Below are positions 1 to 7,782 of a DNA stretch of 64,000 bases, piece by piece. The first letter of the stretch is position 1; the number at the start of each line of letters is the position of its first letter. The stretch is from Thermus sp041641215 (GTDB lineage Bacteria; Deinococcota; Deinococci; Deinococcales; Thermaceae), in the NCBI GenBank assembly GCA_041641215.1, contig JBEPYU010000004.1:8558-72557 (forward strand), given 5' to 3'. Under the pieces are notes generated by a model. That model saw nothing but the letters and a program-made list of their open reading frames with translations, ran no database searches and was not told where the DNA came from. The translations under genes and the position numbers were made by a program.

Positions 1-749
1 TCCCCCCCGCCGTTTTCCCGCACCACCTGGGCCAGGACCTCGGGGCTTGGGGCCCGGCCGAAGTAGTAGACCTCCACCCCCCGGGCGGTGCGGGTGGGGC
101 TGGCGTTCACGTGGATGGAGAGGAAAAGGTTCACCCGGGAACTATCGGCCATGGCCGCCCGCCGGGCCAGGTCCTCCCGCTTATCCGGGGAGAGGTGGGT
201 GTCCCGGTCCCGGGTAAGGAGCACCTGGATCCTTTGGGCCTCGAGGAGCCGCTTGAGCCTCAGGGCCACATCCAGGGTCACCGCCTTCTCCACCACGTAC
301 CCCACCATCCCGGGATCCACCCCCCCGTGCCCCGGGTCCAAGAGGACCACGGGCTTGGGAAGGGAGGGGGGTTGGGCCCTGGGGGAAGGGGAGGGCGGAT
401 CCTGGGCCCTCTTATCTGGGGCAAGGAGGTCCAAGACCAGACGCTCGGGGTCCTGGTAGCGCTCAAGGCGGAGCTCCACGGGGCCTGGGGTACGGATGAG
501 GACCCGGGTCCCCTCACCCCCCCTTAGGACCTGGACGGAGGCCACCTCCTTGGAGTTCACCACCTCTTCCCTAGGGGGCATCTGGAGCCCGGGAAAGAGG
601 ATTTCGATGGGGTTTCCCTCCTTTAGGGTGTAGCGGGCCTGGGGCGTGGGCAGGTCGAAGACCACCCGGGTGAAGCCCGGGTGGACCCCTACCCGGGGCC
701 AGGCCAGGGCCAAGCCCATGAGGAGGGGGAAGGCCAAAGCGGGCCGCAC
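1..749 (-). CDS. N-acetylmuramoyl-L-alanine amidase with AMIN domain (3' end outside window)
   Basis: Cell-wall hydrolase that cuts the amide between MurNAc and the stem peptide. From a GTG at 749 the frame gives a hydrophobic secretion signal, then a beta-rich AMIN-like region (about residues 17-120), a short Pro/Ser linker, and an Amidase_3 catalytic domain. The domain shows the zinc motif LLDPGHGGVDPG, a following Glu in EKAVTLD, and the second His in SIHVNA. The C-terminal part, with the last catalytic Glu, lies beyond the window edge. ATG at 720 is an alternative start but would remove most of the signal peptide. Family assignment is secure; substrate detail is inferred from the family. 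Confidence 0.9.
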   Translation of the reverse strand, partial: MRPALAFPLLMGLALAWPRVGVHPGFTRVVFDLPTPQARYTLKEGNPIEILFPGLQMPPREEVVNSKEVASVQVLRGGEGTRVLIRTPGPVELRLERYQDPERLVLDLLAPDKRAQDPPSPSPRAQPPSLPKPVVLLDPGHGGVDPGMVGYVVEKAVTLDVALRLKRLLEAQRIQVLLTRDRDTHLSPDKREDLARRAAMADSSRVNLFLSIHVNASPTRTARGVEVYYFGRAPSPEVLAQVVRENGGG

Positions 750-779
750 GGGCCCAGTCTACCCCCTTAGAATGAGGCC

Positions 780-1196
780 ATGACCAAGAGGGTCACCCTG
801 TACAACCTGGTAGGCCACCGGTTCCTAGGGATCAACGAGACGGGGGAACGGATCGTGATCGACGGGGACCAGCCTGCGGCCGGCCCCAGGCCCATGGAGC
901 TCCTCCTTATGGCCCTAGGGGCCTGCACGGCCTACGATGTGGTGGACATCATGCGGAAAAAACGCCAGCCCCTGGCCCGCTACCGGGTGGAGGTGGAGGG
1001 GGTGCGGGCGGAAACCCACCCCCGGCGGTACACCAAGATTACCGTCACCCACATCGCCTCGGGGCCCGGGGTAACCCTCGAGGCCCTGGAAAGGGCGGTG
1101 GAGCTCTCCCACACCAAATACTGCTCCGTAAGGGCCAACCTCAATGCGGAGATCACCACCCGGGTGATCCTCGAGCCCTGGGAAGGGGAAGCCTAG
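780..1196 (+). CDS. OsmC/Ohr-family protein
   Basis: 138-residue protein of the OsmC/Ohr fold, a thiol-dependent peroxidase family that reduces organic peroxides. The two conserved cysteines are visible in GACTAYDVV (about residue 48) and TKYCSV (about 112), spaced as in the family, and the length is typical. It starts at ATG 780, a few bases after TAGAAT, a good -10 hexamer, so the transcript is probably nearly leaderless. It is divergent from the amidase gene and its stop directly abuts the coaX start. Whether it belongs to the OsmC or the YhfA-like branch cannot be decided by eye. Confidence 0.88.
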   Translation: MTKRVTLYNLVGHRFLGINETGERIVIDGDQPAAGPRPMELLLMALGACTAYDVVDIMRKKRQPLARYRVEVEGVRAETHPRRYTKITVTHIASGPGVTLEALERAVELSHTKYCSVRANLNAEITTRVILEPWEGEA

Positions 1197-1955
1197 GTGC
1201 TCCTGGCCATCGACGTCGGGAACACCTCCACCGTCCTTGGGGTATTCCAGGGGGATGACCTCGTCGCCCGCTTCCAGATCCACACGGAGAGGATGCGGAT
1301 GGAAAGCGAGTACCGCCTCCTCCTGAGAAACCTCTTCGACCTGGAGGGCCTCCCCCCTCCCCAGGCGGCCATCCTCTCCAGCGTGGTCCCCCCGGTGGAG
1401 GGGGCCATGGCCCAGGCCATCCGGCGCCTTTTTGGGGTGGAGGTCCGCCTGGTGGACGCCGAGGCCACGGGCCTCGAGGTCCTGGTGGAAAACCCCAAGG
1501 AGGTAGGGGCGGACCGCCTGGTGAACGCGGTGGGGGCCTTGGACTACCCAAGCCCCACGGGGCGGTACATCGTGGTGGACTTCGGCACGGCCACCACCTT
1601 CGACCTGGTGGAGGCCCCGGGCCGCTACCTTGGGGGGGCCATCACCATCGGCCCCATGACCGCGGCCGACGCCCTGGCAAGCCGTACGGCCAAACTCCCC
1701 AAGGTGGACCTGGTGCCCCCCCGGCAGGCCGTAGGGAAGAACACCCTCGAGGCCCTCCGCTCGGGTTTGGTCCTGGGTTATGCCGCCTTGGTGGAAGGAA
1801 TGGTCCGCCGCCTCAAGGAGGAGGCCGGGGAGGCCCGGGTCCTGGCCACGGGGGGGTTCGCCACCATCCTAAGGCCCCTATGCCCCTCCTTGGAGGTCGT
1901 GGACGAGGACCTCACCCTCAAGGGCCTCCTCCGGATCCATAAGGCCCTAGGGTGA
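1197..1955 (+). CDS. coaX: type III pantothenate kinase
   Basis: Phosphorylates pantothenate in the first committed step of coenzyme A synthesis. The 252-residue protein has the actin/ASKHA-fold signatures of CoaX: the N-terminal phosphate-binding AIDVGNTSTVLGVF, GADRLVNAVGA near residue 103, and VVDFGTATTFDLV near 125. GTG at 1197 follows the TAG of the OsmC gene with no gap, so the pair is probably cotranscribed and coupled. Length is normal for the family. Confidence 0.95.
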   Translation: MLLAIDVGNTSTVLGVFQGDDLVARFQIHTERMRMESEYRLLLRNLFDLEGLPPPQAAILSSVVPPVEGAMAQAIRRLFGVEVRLVDAEATGLEVLVENPKEVGADRLVNAVGALDYPSPTGRYIVVDFGTATTFDLVEAPGRYLGGAITIGPMTAADALASRTAKLPKVDLVPPRQAVGKNTLEALRSGLVLGYAALVEGMVRRLKEEAGEARVLATGGFATILRPLCPSLEVVDEDLTLKGLLRIHKALG

Positions 1956-2347
1956 ACCAGTACACATAGCGGCCTTCCTCGAGGGCATACCGCCAGCCCT
2001 CCACCCGGTAAAGGCCCAGATCCCGCCACCTCCCTACCCCCTCCCTTAGGAACACCCTAAAGGGAATGCCCTCGGCATGGGCCCGGAGGAGGCGGAGGTT
2101 GCCCCCTAGGGGCTCTTGGTTTCCCCTCCTCCCCTCCCCCATATAGAGGATCCGTCCGTCGGGAAGGAAGAGGTTCCGGTAGCCTGATACCCTCCGTTCG
2201 TGCGCTAAACTCTACCGGGGCCCCCATGCAGGCGCAAGCCTGCATGGGGTGGTATGGCTCCCCCCGGTCCACGAGAAGGCTCCTATGGCCGATACCTTTA
2301 CGGGTCCTATGGAAGGCGAAGACCTCGGCCCAAGAAAGAAAGGCCAT
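1918..2347 (-). pseudogene. small SRA-like gene split by repeat R1
   Basis: Read on the minus strand, the first fragment (ATG at 2347, MAFLSWAEVFAFHRTRKG...) runs 31 codons and enters repeat R1 at 2255. After R1, from 2186 down, the same protein continues in another frame as GYRNLFLPDGRILYMGEG and ends at 1918. Deleting the 69-bp repeat plus one base joins the codons as ...DRGEPGYRNLF..., an unbroken protein of roughly 118 residues. The rejoined sequence resembles modified-base-reading SRA/YDG-type domains found with HNH nucleases (GEGxxGNQ, a GN-L-LL helix, then an LYRV...YVYWF strand pair); this match is by eye and weak. The 3' end overlaps coaX, and R1 shifts the frame. Confidence 0.6.
2187..2255 (+). 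repeat. repeat element R1 (shortened copy, inside a gene)
   Basis: 69-bp copy of the ATACC...GGTAT element. It keeps both termini and the perfect 12-bp hairpin (CATGCAGGC-GCAA-GCCTGCATG core) but lacks the middle found in full copies. It is flanked by G on both sides (2186 and 2256) and interrupts the small SRA-like gene. Confidence 0.85.
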
Positions 2348-2381
2348 GCCTCCCCCTAGGCTATCCTGAAAACCCAGGGGG

Positions 2382-2411
2382 TTGACGGGCCCATGGTCCT
2401 TGGCCTATCCT
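2382..2411 (+). promoter_or_regulatory. probable promoter of the aroF-tyrA leader
   Basis: TTGACG (2382-2387), an 18-bp spacer and TATCCT (2406-2411). The predicted start of transcription, near 2418, is only a few bases before the leader-peptide ATG at 2422. Confidence 0.55.
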
Positions 2412-2421
2412 TAGGGCCAGT

Positions 2422-2481
2422 ATGCGGGGCTTTGGGTGCGTCCCCCTTGGGTTTTATTTCGGGCCCAGTGGGCGCCCCTAG
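2422..2481 (+). CDS. candidate aromatic leader peptide (19 aa)
   Basis: A 19-codon frame, MRGFGCVPLGFYFGPSGRP, ends at TAG 2479-2481 just before a hairpin terminator and upstream of the DAHP synthase gene. It contains Phe at codon 4 and a Phe-Tyr-Phe run at codons 11-13, the arrangement expected for a ribosome-stalling leader that senses charged aromatic tRNAs. It lies immediately after a good promoter and would be translated almost leaderless. Translation is an inference; the codons and placement are directly visible. Confidence 0.6.
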   Translation: MRGFGCVPLGFYFGPSGRP

Positions 2482-2497
2482 GCCCGCATGGGAAGCC

Positions 2498-2530
2498 TTT
2501 GGGCGCCCTCGAGGGCGCCCAAATCTTTTT
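2498..2530 (+). terminator. intrinsic terminator / attenuator before aroF
   Basis: Perfect 11-bp inverted repeat TTTGGGCGCCC (2498-2508), loop TCGA, then its complement (2513-2523), followed by TCTTTTT (2524-2530). A third copy of GGGCGCCC at 2470-2477, inside the end of the leader peptide, can pair with the 5' arm at 2501-2508 and would then prevent terminator formation. Confidence 0.75.
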
Positions 2531-2541
2531 GGGAGGGGGTT

Positions 2542-3576
2542 ATGGTCATTGTCATGCGAAAGGGGTACACGGAGGAGGAGCTTAGGGGGGTGATCCGGGA
2601 GGTGGAGAGGGCGGGCTACCGGGCCCACGTCTCCCAAGGGGTGGAGGCCACCCTGGTGGGGGCCATCGGCCGGGGGGCGGTGCCCGAGCTCATGGAGCAC
2701 TTCCGGGCCCTTCCTGGGGTAGCCGAGGTCATCCCCATCTCCAAGCCCTGGAAGCTGGCGAGCCTAGACGTGCGCCCCTGGCCCACGGTGCTGGAATTCC
2801 CCACCGGGAGGACCGGGGGTGGGGCGGTGATGGTGGCCGCGGGGCCTTGCGGGGTGGAAAGCTGGGAGCAGACCCTAACTGCGGCCCGCTACGTCAAGCG
2901 CCACGGGGCCCAGATGCTTCGGGGTGGGGCCTTCAAGCCCCGGACGAGCCCCTACGCCTTCCAGGGCCTGGGGGTAGAGGGGCTTAAGATCCTGGCCGAG
3001 GCCCGCAAGGAGACGGGCCTTCCCGTGGTGACGGAGGTCCTCTCCCCAGACCAGGTGGAGCTCGTGGCGGAGTACGCGGATGTCCTCCAGATAGGGGCCA
3101 GGAACGCCCAAAACTTCGCCCTCCTCCAGGCGGTGGGGGAGGTGGGGAAGCCCGTCCTCCTCAAGCGGGGGATGAGCATGACCCTGGAGGAGTTCCTCAT
3201 GAGCGCGGAGTACATCCTGGCCCGGGGGAACATGCGGGTCATCCTGGTGGAAAGGGGGATCCGCACCTTTGAAAAGGCCACCCGCTTCACCCTGGACGTC
3301 TCCGCCCTTCCCGTCCTCAAGAGCTGGACCCACCTCCCCGTATGGGTGGACCCCTCCCACCCCGCAGGCAAACGGGAGTGGGTCATCCCCCTGGCCCTAG
3401 CGGGGCTCGCTGCGGGGGCAGACGGGATCATCGTAGAAACCCACCCCGAACCGGAAAAGGCCCTTTCCGACGGGGCCCAGCAGCTGCACGAAGGGGAGTT
3501 CGCGGAGCTCATGGAAAGGGTGCGCCGCCTCCTCCCGGCCCTAGGCCGGAGCCTAGGGACCCTCCACCCCGCATGA
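2542..3576 (+). CDS. aroF: 3-deoxy-7-phosphoheptulonate (DAHP) synthase
   Basis: First enzyme of the shikimate pathway; condenses phosphoenolpyruvate with erythrose 4-phosphate. The protein has a short N-terminal ferredoxin-like regulatory domain (about residues 1-70) and a type I-beta barrel with AAGPCGVES, LRGGAFKPRTSPYAFQG, QIGARNAQNF, LLKRGM and DPSHPAGKR. This is the domain order of the Thermotoga-type enzyme, where the N-terminal domain binds Tyr/Phe. ATG 2542 is preferred because GGGAGGGGG lies just upstream and the attenuator ends at 2530. The stop overlaps the tyrA start (ATGA). Two layers of feedback, attenuation and allostery, are plausible. Confidence 0.95.
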   Translation: MVIVMRKGYTEEELRGVIREVERAGYRAHVSQGVEATLVGAIGRGAVPELMEHFRALPGVAEVIPISKPWKLASLDVRPWPTVLEFPTGRTGGGAVMVAAGPCGVESWEQTLTAARYVKRHGAQMLRGGAFKPRTSPYAFQGLGVEGLKILAEARKETGLPVVTEVLSPDQVELVAEYADVLQIGARNAQNFALLQAVGEVGKPVLLKRGMSMTLEEFLMSAEYILARGNMRVILVERGIRTFEKATRFTLDVSALPVLKSWTHLPVWVDPSHPAGKREWVIPLALAGLAAGADGIIVETHPEPEKALSDGAQQLHEGEFAELMERVRRLLPALGRSLGTLHPA

Positions 3577-4652
3577 CCCCCCTCTTCCGCCGGGTAGGCC
3601 TCTTCGGGGTGGGGCTCCTTGGGGGAAGCGTGGCCCTGGGGCTTAAGGAGCGCTTCCTGGCCGGGGAGATCCACGCCTATGACCCCGACCCCCTAGCCTT
3701 GGAGAAGGCCCTTTTCCTCGGGGTGGTGGACCAGGTCCACACGGAGCCCGGCCCCTGGGTGGGGGAGGTGGAGTTAGGGATCCTTGCGGCCCCCGTGGGG
3801 GCCCTCATCCCCTTGGGGGAGGCCTTGGCCCCTTGGGCCCACCCGGAAAGCGTCTGGACGGACGTGGGAAGCGTCAAGGGAAAGGTGGTAAGGGCCCTAG
3901 AGGGCCTCCTTCCCCACTACCTGGGGGGGCACCCCATGGCGGGAAGCGAAAAGGCGGGGGTGGAAAACGCCCACGCGGGGCTCCTGCAAAACGCGGTCTG
4001 GGTCCTTACCCCCACGGAGGGCACCACGAAGAAGGCCCGGGAAGGGGTGCGAAGCCTGGTGGAGGCCCTAGGGGCCTACCCCCTCGAGGTGGACCCTAGG
4101 TTGCACGACGAGCTCGTGGCCCGGGTCTCCCACCTTCCCTACCTCCTCGCAGTGGCCCTAAACCGGCTGGTGGCCCAGCACCCCAGGCGGGACCTCCTCA
4201 TCTTCCTCGCCGCCGGGGGCTTTCGCGACCTCACCCGGGTGGCCTCGGGAAGCCCCCGGATGAGCCGGGACATGCTGGTCCAAAACCGGGAGGCCCTTAG
4301 GGAGGCGGTGGAGGAGCTCCGGGGGGTCCTCCTGGAACTGGAAAACCTCCTGGACGATCCTGAGGGCCTCCTCCAGGCGGCGGAGATGGCCAAACGCACC
4401 CGGGATAGCCTCCCCATCGTGCGAAGGAGCCTCCTCCCCAGGATGCACGACCTCTCCGTCCTGGTCCCCGACCGCCCCGGGGAGATCGCCCGCATCGCCA
4501 CCGCTTTAGGAGAGGCTGGGCTGAACATCAAGGACCTGGAGGTCCTCACCATCCGGGAGGAGGCGGGGGCCATCCGCCTTTCCTTTGCCACCTGGGAGGA
4601 ACGGGAAAGGGCCAGGGAGGTCCTCCTGGGCCTGGGCTACCAGGTACGCTAA
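3573..4652 (+). CDS. tyrA: prephenate dehydrogenase with C-terminal ACT domain
   Basis: Oxidatively decarboxylates prephenate to 4-hydroxyphenylpyruvate in tyrosine synthesis. The N-terminal Rossmann motif is VGLFGVGLLGGSVALGL; the catalytic-domain hallmarks GGHPMAGSEKAG and VSHLPYLLA follow, and residues from about 290 form an ACT domain (DLSVLVPDRPGEIARIATALGEAG cut short here). ATG 3573 overlaps the aroF TGA, so the pair is translationally coupled and shares the aroF leader. No chorismate mutase domain is present. The end overlaps mqnB by a few bases, tail to tail. Confidence 0.95.
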   Translation: MTPLFRRVGLFGVGLLGGSVALGLKERFLAGEIHAYDPDPLALEKALFLGVVDQVHTEPGPWVGEVELGILAAPVGALIPLGEALAPWAHPESVWTDVGSVKGKVVRALEGLLPHYLGGHPMAGSEKAGVENAHAGLLQNAVWVLTPTEGTTKKAREGVRSLVEALGAYPLEVDPRLHDELVARVSHLPYLLAVALNRLVAQHPRRDLLIFLAAGGFRDLTRVASGSPRMSRDMLVQNREALREAVEELRGVLLELENLLDDPEGLLQAAEMAKRTRDSLPIVRRSLLPRMHDLSVLVPDRPGEIARIATALGEAGLNIKDLEVLTIREEAGAIRLSFATWEERERAREVLLGLGYQVR

Positions 4653-5302
4653 AGGGCGAGGATCCGCACAAGGAGGCGGGCCAAGGTCTCCTTGGCCGCC
4701 CCCATCCGCCAAGCCCGCCGGTCCCTTAATCCAGCGGGGTTGGAGATGGCCCTAAGCTCCGCCCCCGGGACCCCCAAGGCCAAGGCCGCCCGGGCAAAGG
4801 CCGCCCCTTCCATGTTCTCCAGGGCCGCCCCATGGAGGCGGGCAAGGGCTTGGGCCTCTTCCGGGGACTCCGAGACGAGATCCCGGGTAAGGCCCACCAC
4901 CTGCCTCAGGCCCAAGGCCTCCGCCAAGGCCCCCGTGAGGTGGGGGTCTAGGGGAAAACGGTTGTAGTAGGGGGTCTCCCCCACCCTAAGGGCCGGAAAG
5001 CCCAAAGGCTTTAGGCCCGCCCGAAGCCCCAAGTCCGCCTCCACCTCCTCGGCCACCAAGGCCGCCTCCCCCAAGGCCAAGGGGGCCCCGGGGTAGGCCC
5101 CCGCAAACCCAAAGAGGAGGGCCCTTTCCACCGGGCGGCAGGCGGCGTAGGCTGCGAAGGTGAGGGCCGCGTTCACCTTGCCTATCCCCGTCTCCAGGAA
5201 GACGAACCCCTTCCCCCTCAGGCCCCGCCGCCCGAGGAAGGTGAAGGCCTCCCCCTCGAGGAAATCCCCCTCGAGGAGGGTGGGGGCGAGGAGGAGCCAC
5301 AC
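4649..5302 (-). CDS. mqnB: futalosine hydrolase
   Basis: Releases hypoxanthine from futalosine to give dehypoxanthinylfutalosine in the alternative menaquinone pathway, which Thermus uses. The 217-residue protein has the nucleosidase/phosphorylase fold with ETGIGKVNAA, LLFGFAGAYPGA, ENMEGAAFARAA and the catalytic-loop region ISNPAGLRDRRAW. The Asn-Pro in place of the Asp found in MTA/SAH nucleosidases fits the futalosine subgroup. GTG at 5302 overlaps the stop of the upstream fusion gene by one base. General MTA/SAH nucleosidase function is the alternative. Confidence 0.85.
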   Translation of the reverse strand: MWLLLAPTLLEGDFLEGEAFTFLGRRGLRGKGFVFLETGIGKVNAALTFAAYAACRPVERALLFGFAGAYPGAPLALGEAALVAEEVEADLGLRAGLKPLGFPALRVGETPYYNRFPLDPHLTGALAEALGLRQVVGLTRDLVSESPEEAQALARLHGAALENMEGAAFARAALALGVPGAELRAISNPAGLRDRRAWRMGAAKETLARLLVRILAL

Positions 5303-6957
5303 TACTCCACCACCCTAAACCCCAAGGCCTCAGCCCGCTCCACGAAGAACTGGATGTTCTCCGTGCGCACCTCCCCTAGGCTTTTCCGGTCAAAGGCCTC
5401 CTCTGCGGCCAGGACCATGGTCTCGGCCAGGCAGGCCGGGACCTGGTTGGGGGCCCCAAAGTGGAGGTCCAAGGTGGCCCGGGCCGCCCCGGGCAGGCGC
5501 ACCACCCCCCCGGGGATGACCCTCACCCCCGGCACCTCCCGCACCTTGGGGTGGACATCGGGGGGCACCCCCTCGTCGTAGATCCAGGCCCCGGGCTTGA
5601 CGTGCTCGGGGAGGATCACCGGGTTGGGGTCGCTCGTGGCGGTGAAGACCAGGTCGGCCTCCCGGATGGCCCCCACCTCCATCGCCACCTCCACCTGGGT
5701 GGGGAGGCCCTTGCGCCTCAGGTTTTGGACTAGGCTTTCCGCGGCCCGCCGGAGCCTAGCCTCCTCCCGCCCCACCAGGATGAGCCGGCCCACGTGGGGG
5801 GCGATCTCCCGGGCGATGCCAAAGGCCACCACCCCGTTGGCCCCCACCACCGCGGCCGTGGCCTCCTTGAGGCTTCGGCCCTCCCGGGCGAAGTGGGCGA
5901 GGAGCCTGGGGATGGCCGCCCTTACGGTGCCTGCGGTGTAGGCCCCCCCGTTCGTCACCTGGATCTCCGGCACTGCCTCCTGGACCCTTCTCCCCTTATC
6001 CCCCACCACGCTCCAAAAGGCCCCTAGGCCCACCACCGTGGCCCCGAGCTCCCGAGCTAGCCTCGCCCCCTGGATGGCCCGCCTCACCGCAAGCTCGGGC
6101 TTGGCCTTGATCTGGTGGGGAAGGAGGGGGGCGGAGATGAGGTGGCAGAGGATGGTCCGCCCATCCTCCGTCCTCACCCCCCGCACCTCCCCCACCTTCA
6201 TGGGGCGGAAGCGTTCGGCTAGGGCCTCGATCCAGTGGGGCCTAAGGAGGCCCAGGCGCACGAAGGGCCGGGCCCAGCGGAAGCGGGGGCTTTGCCAAAG
6301 GTCCTCGAGGGTCAAGGGGTGGATGAGGAAGGCGCAGACCACCTGGTCCCGGGAAGGCAGGGGCAAGGGGGAGCCAAGCCTGGGCTCCGTCCCCTCGAGG
6401 ATGCGGCCCAGGTTCTCCTTGTAGCGCCAAAGGGCCAGGAGGAGAAGGGCAAGGCCAAGGAGCCTCTCCGGCCACGGGTAGCCGAGGAAAAGGGCCAAGG
6501 TGAGCCCCAAGGGGATCCCCAAGGCCCCCAAGGAGGCATAGCCCGTCAGGGCGTACAGGCCAAGCCCCAAGGCCAAGGGCACCATCCCCCAGGCCGGAGG
6601 GAGGGGAAGCCCCGCGAGGATCCCAAGGAGCACCCCCACCCCCTTGGCCCTCAGGGGCCAGGGGTTGCGGAGGAAGGGCCAGGGGTAGAGGTGGCCCAGG
6701 TAAAGGGCCAGGCCAAGGGCCAAAAGCTCCCCAAGCCCTAGCCCCAAAAGGCGCCCGAGGAGGAGGGGAAGATAGCCCTTAAGGAGGTCCAGGAGGAAGG
6801 CCAGGAGGACAAACCCCCACCCCAAACGGCGAAGGGCGTTCTCTAGGCCCAGGGTGTAGGGGCTTGCCGTCCGCAGGTCCACCCCGCGCCTTTGGGCCAG
6901 CCAGTGCCCCAAGGGTAGGCTCCCCACCAGGTAGGCCAAAGGGAGAAGGAGGGGCAT
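5302..6957 (-). CDS. PlsY-like membrane domain fused to acyl-ACP/CoA reductase-like domain
   Basis: 551-residue fusion. Residues 1 to about 205 are a multi-pass membrane domain resembling glycerol-3-phosphate acyltransferase PlsY (GSLPLGHWLAQ..GVDLR near the start, LDLLKGYLPLLL, RYKENLGRILEGTEPRLG at its end). The signature PlsY substrate loops are altered: the usual GSGNxGATN reads ASPYTLGLENAL, and the KGGKG loop reads RAKGVG. The C-terminal 345 residues match cyanobacterial acyl-ACP reductase in layout: VCAFLIHPLTLEDL, LGAFWSVVGDKG, TNGGAYTAGT, Rossmann VVGANGVVAFGIA, RVIPGGVVRLPGA and the Cys-containing PACLAETMVLAAE. ATG 6957 shares a base with the upstream stop. Substrate and product are unknown; a role in fatty aldehyde/alcohol or long-chain-diol lipid synthesis is inference. 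Confidence 0.8.
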   Translation of the reverse strand: MPLLLPLAYLVGSLPLGHWLAQRRGVDLRTASPYTLGLENALRRLGWGFVLLAFLLDLLKGYLPLLLGRLLGLGLGELLALGLALYLGHLYPWPFLRNPWPLRAKGVGVLLGILAGLPLPPAWGMVPLALGLGLYALTGYASLGALGIPLGLTLALFLGYPWPERLLGLALLLLALWRYKENLGRILEGTEPRLGSPLPLPSRDQVVCAFLIHPLTLEDLWQSPRFRWARPFVRLGLLRPHWIEALAERFRPMKVGEVRGVRTEDGRTILCHLISAPLLPHQIKAKPELAVRRAIQGARLARELGATVVGLGAFWSVVGDKGRRVQEAVPEIQVTNGGAYTAGTVRAAIPRLLAHFAREGRSLKEATAAVVGANGVVAFGIAREIAPHVGRLILVGREEARLRRAAESLVQNLRRKGLPTQVEVAMEVGAIREADLVFTATSDPNPVILPEHVKPGAWIYDEGVPPDVHPKVREVPGVRVIPGGVVRLPGAARATLDLHFGAPNQVPACLAETMVLAAEEAFDRKSLGEVRTENIQFFVERAEALGFRVVE

Positions 6958-7421
6958 CACGGCCTCCAGTTTAGGCCCAGGACCACCCCCCCGGTGAGGA
7001 GGAGGACCAAGACCCCTGCGGCCACCACCCCAAGGCCAATGGCCCAAAGGGCATAGGACCGCTTTAGGCCTAGCACGGTGGCCAACACCGCCCCCGACCA
7101 GGCCCCGCTACCCGGAAGGGGCACAGCCACGAAGAGGAAAAGCCCCAAGGCCCCAAGCCTTTGCACGTGGGCCTCCCCCTTCAGGCGTACCCTGGCCTCC
7201 AGGGAGGCCCAAAGGCGGGCCCCCCAGGGCAGGCGGGTAAGGAGGCGGACCCCCCAGGGGAGGAGGGCGAGGAGGAGGGGCACGAGGAGGAGGTTCCCGA
7301 GGAGGCTAAGGAAAAAGGCCTGCCAAAGGGGCATCCCCAAGGCCACCCCCAAGGGGATGGCCCCCCGGAGCTCCACCCCGGGCAGGGTGGCCACGAGGAG
7401 CACCCAGAGGGCCTCGAGCAC
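6957..7421 (-). CDS. small membrane protein, COG2426 (small multidrug export-like) family
   Basis: About 154 residues with four or more hydrophobic segments and the family pattern LPGVELRGAIPLGVALG near the N-terminus and VAVPLPGSGAWSGAVLA in the middle, which suggests a DedA-like membrane fold. GTG 7421 is preferred because it begins one base after the rplT stop; the longer frame would run well into rplT. It sits between rplT and the PlsY-like fusion, all on the minus strand and closely spaced. Transport function is only a family label. Confidence 0.75.
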   Translation of the reverse strand: MLEALWVLLVATLPGVELRGAIPLGVALGMPLWQAFFLSLLGNLLLVPLLLALLPWGVRLLTRLPWGARLWASLEARVRLKGEAHVQRLGALGLFLFVAVPLPGSGAWSGAVLATVLGLKRSYALWAIGLGVVAAGVLVLLLTGGVVLGLNWRP

Positions 7422-7422
7422 C

Positions 7423-7779
7423 CTAGGCCTGGGCGGCCTTGGCCTGCTGGACAAGCGCGGCGAAGGCCTGGGGGTCCCTCACCGCAAGGTCCGCAAGGAC
7501 CTTGCGGTCCAGGCCCACCCCCGCCTTCTTCAGGCCGTGGATGAAGGTGGAGTACTTGAGGCCGTGCTGGCGGCAGGCCGCGTTGATGCGCACGATCCAA
7601 AGCCGCCGGAAATCCCGCTTCCTCCGCCTGCGGTCCCGGTAGGCGTAGTTGCCCGCGGCGAAAAGGGTCTCCCGGGCCTTGCGGAAGCTCCGCGAACGGA
7701 GCCCCCAGTAGCCCTTGGCCAGCTTGAGGATCTTCTTGTGCCGGCGACGGCGGACAAACCCGGTCTTGGCCCGCGGCAT
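7423..7779 (-). CDS. rplT: 50S ribosomal protein L20
   Basis: 118-residue, strongly basic L20 (MPRAKTGFVRRRRHKKILKL at the start, then GYWGLRSRSFRKA and RRLWIVRINAACR), full length. It binds 23S rRNA early in large-subunit assembly and in other bacteria represses its own operon. It follows rpmI after three bases, in the conserved infC-rpmI-rplT order. Confidence 0.98.
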   Translation of the reverse strand: MPRAKTGFVRRRRHKKILKLAKGYWGLRSRSFRKARETLFAAGNYAYRDRRRRKRDFRRLWIVRINAACRQHGLKYSTFIHGLKKAGVGLDRKVLADLAVRDPQAFAALVQQAKAAQA

Positions 7780-7782
7780 CCC

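Noticed and set aside
278..517. Open frames on the alternative strand or frame across most genes (for example 88-527, 5461-6741, 23298-24674, 33390-35315)
   Set aside because: High GC leaves few stop codons, so long shadow frames are expected. These give Pro/Arg/Gly/Ser- or Gly/His-rich products with no recognisable motif and lie opposite well-supported genes.
2393..2593. 66-residue frame over the aroF leader as a gene
   Set aside because: It runs through the terminator and into aroF. The short frame at 2422-2481 explains the region better.
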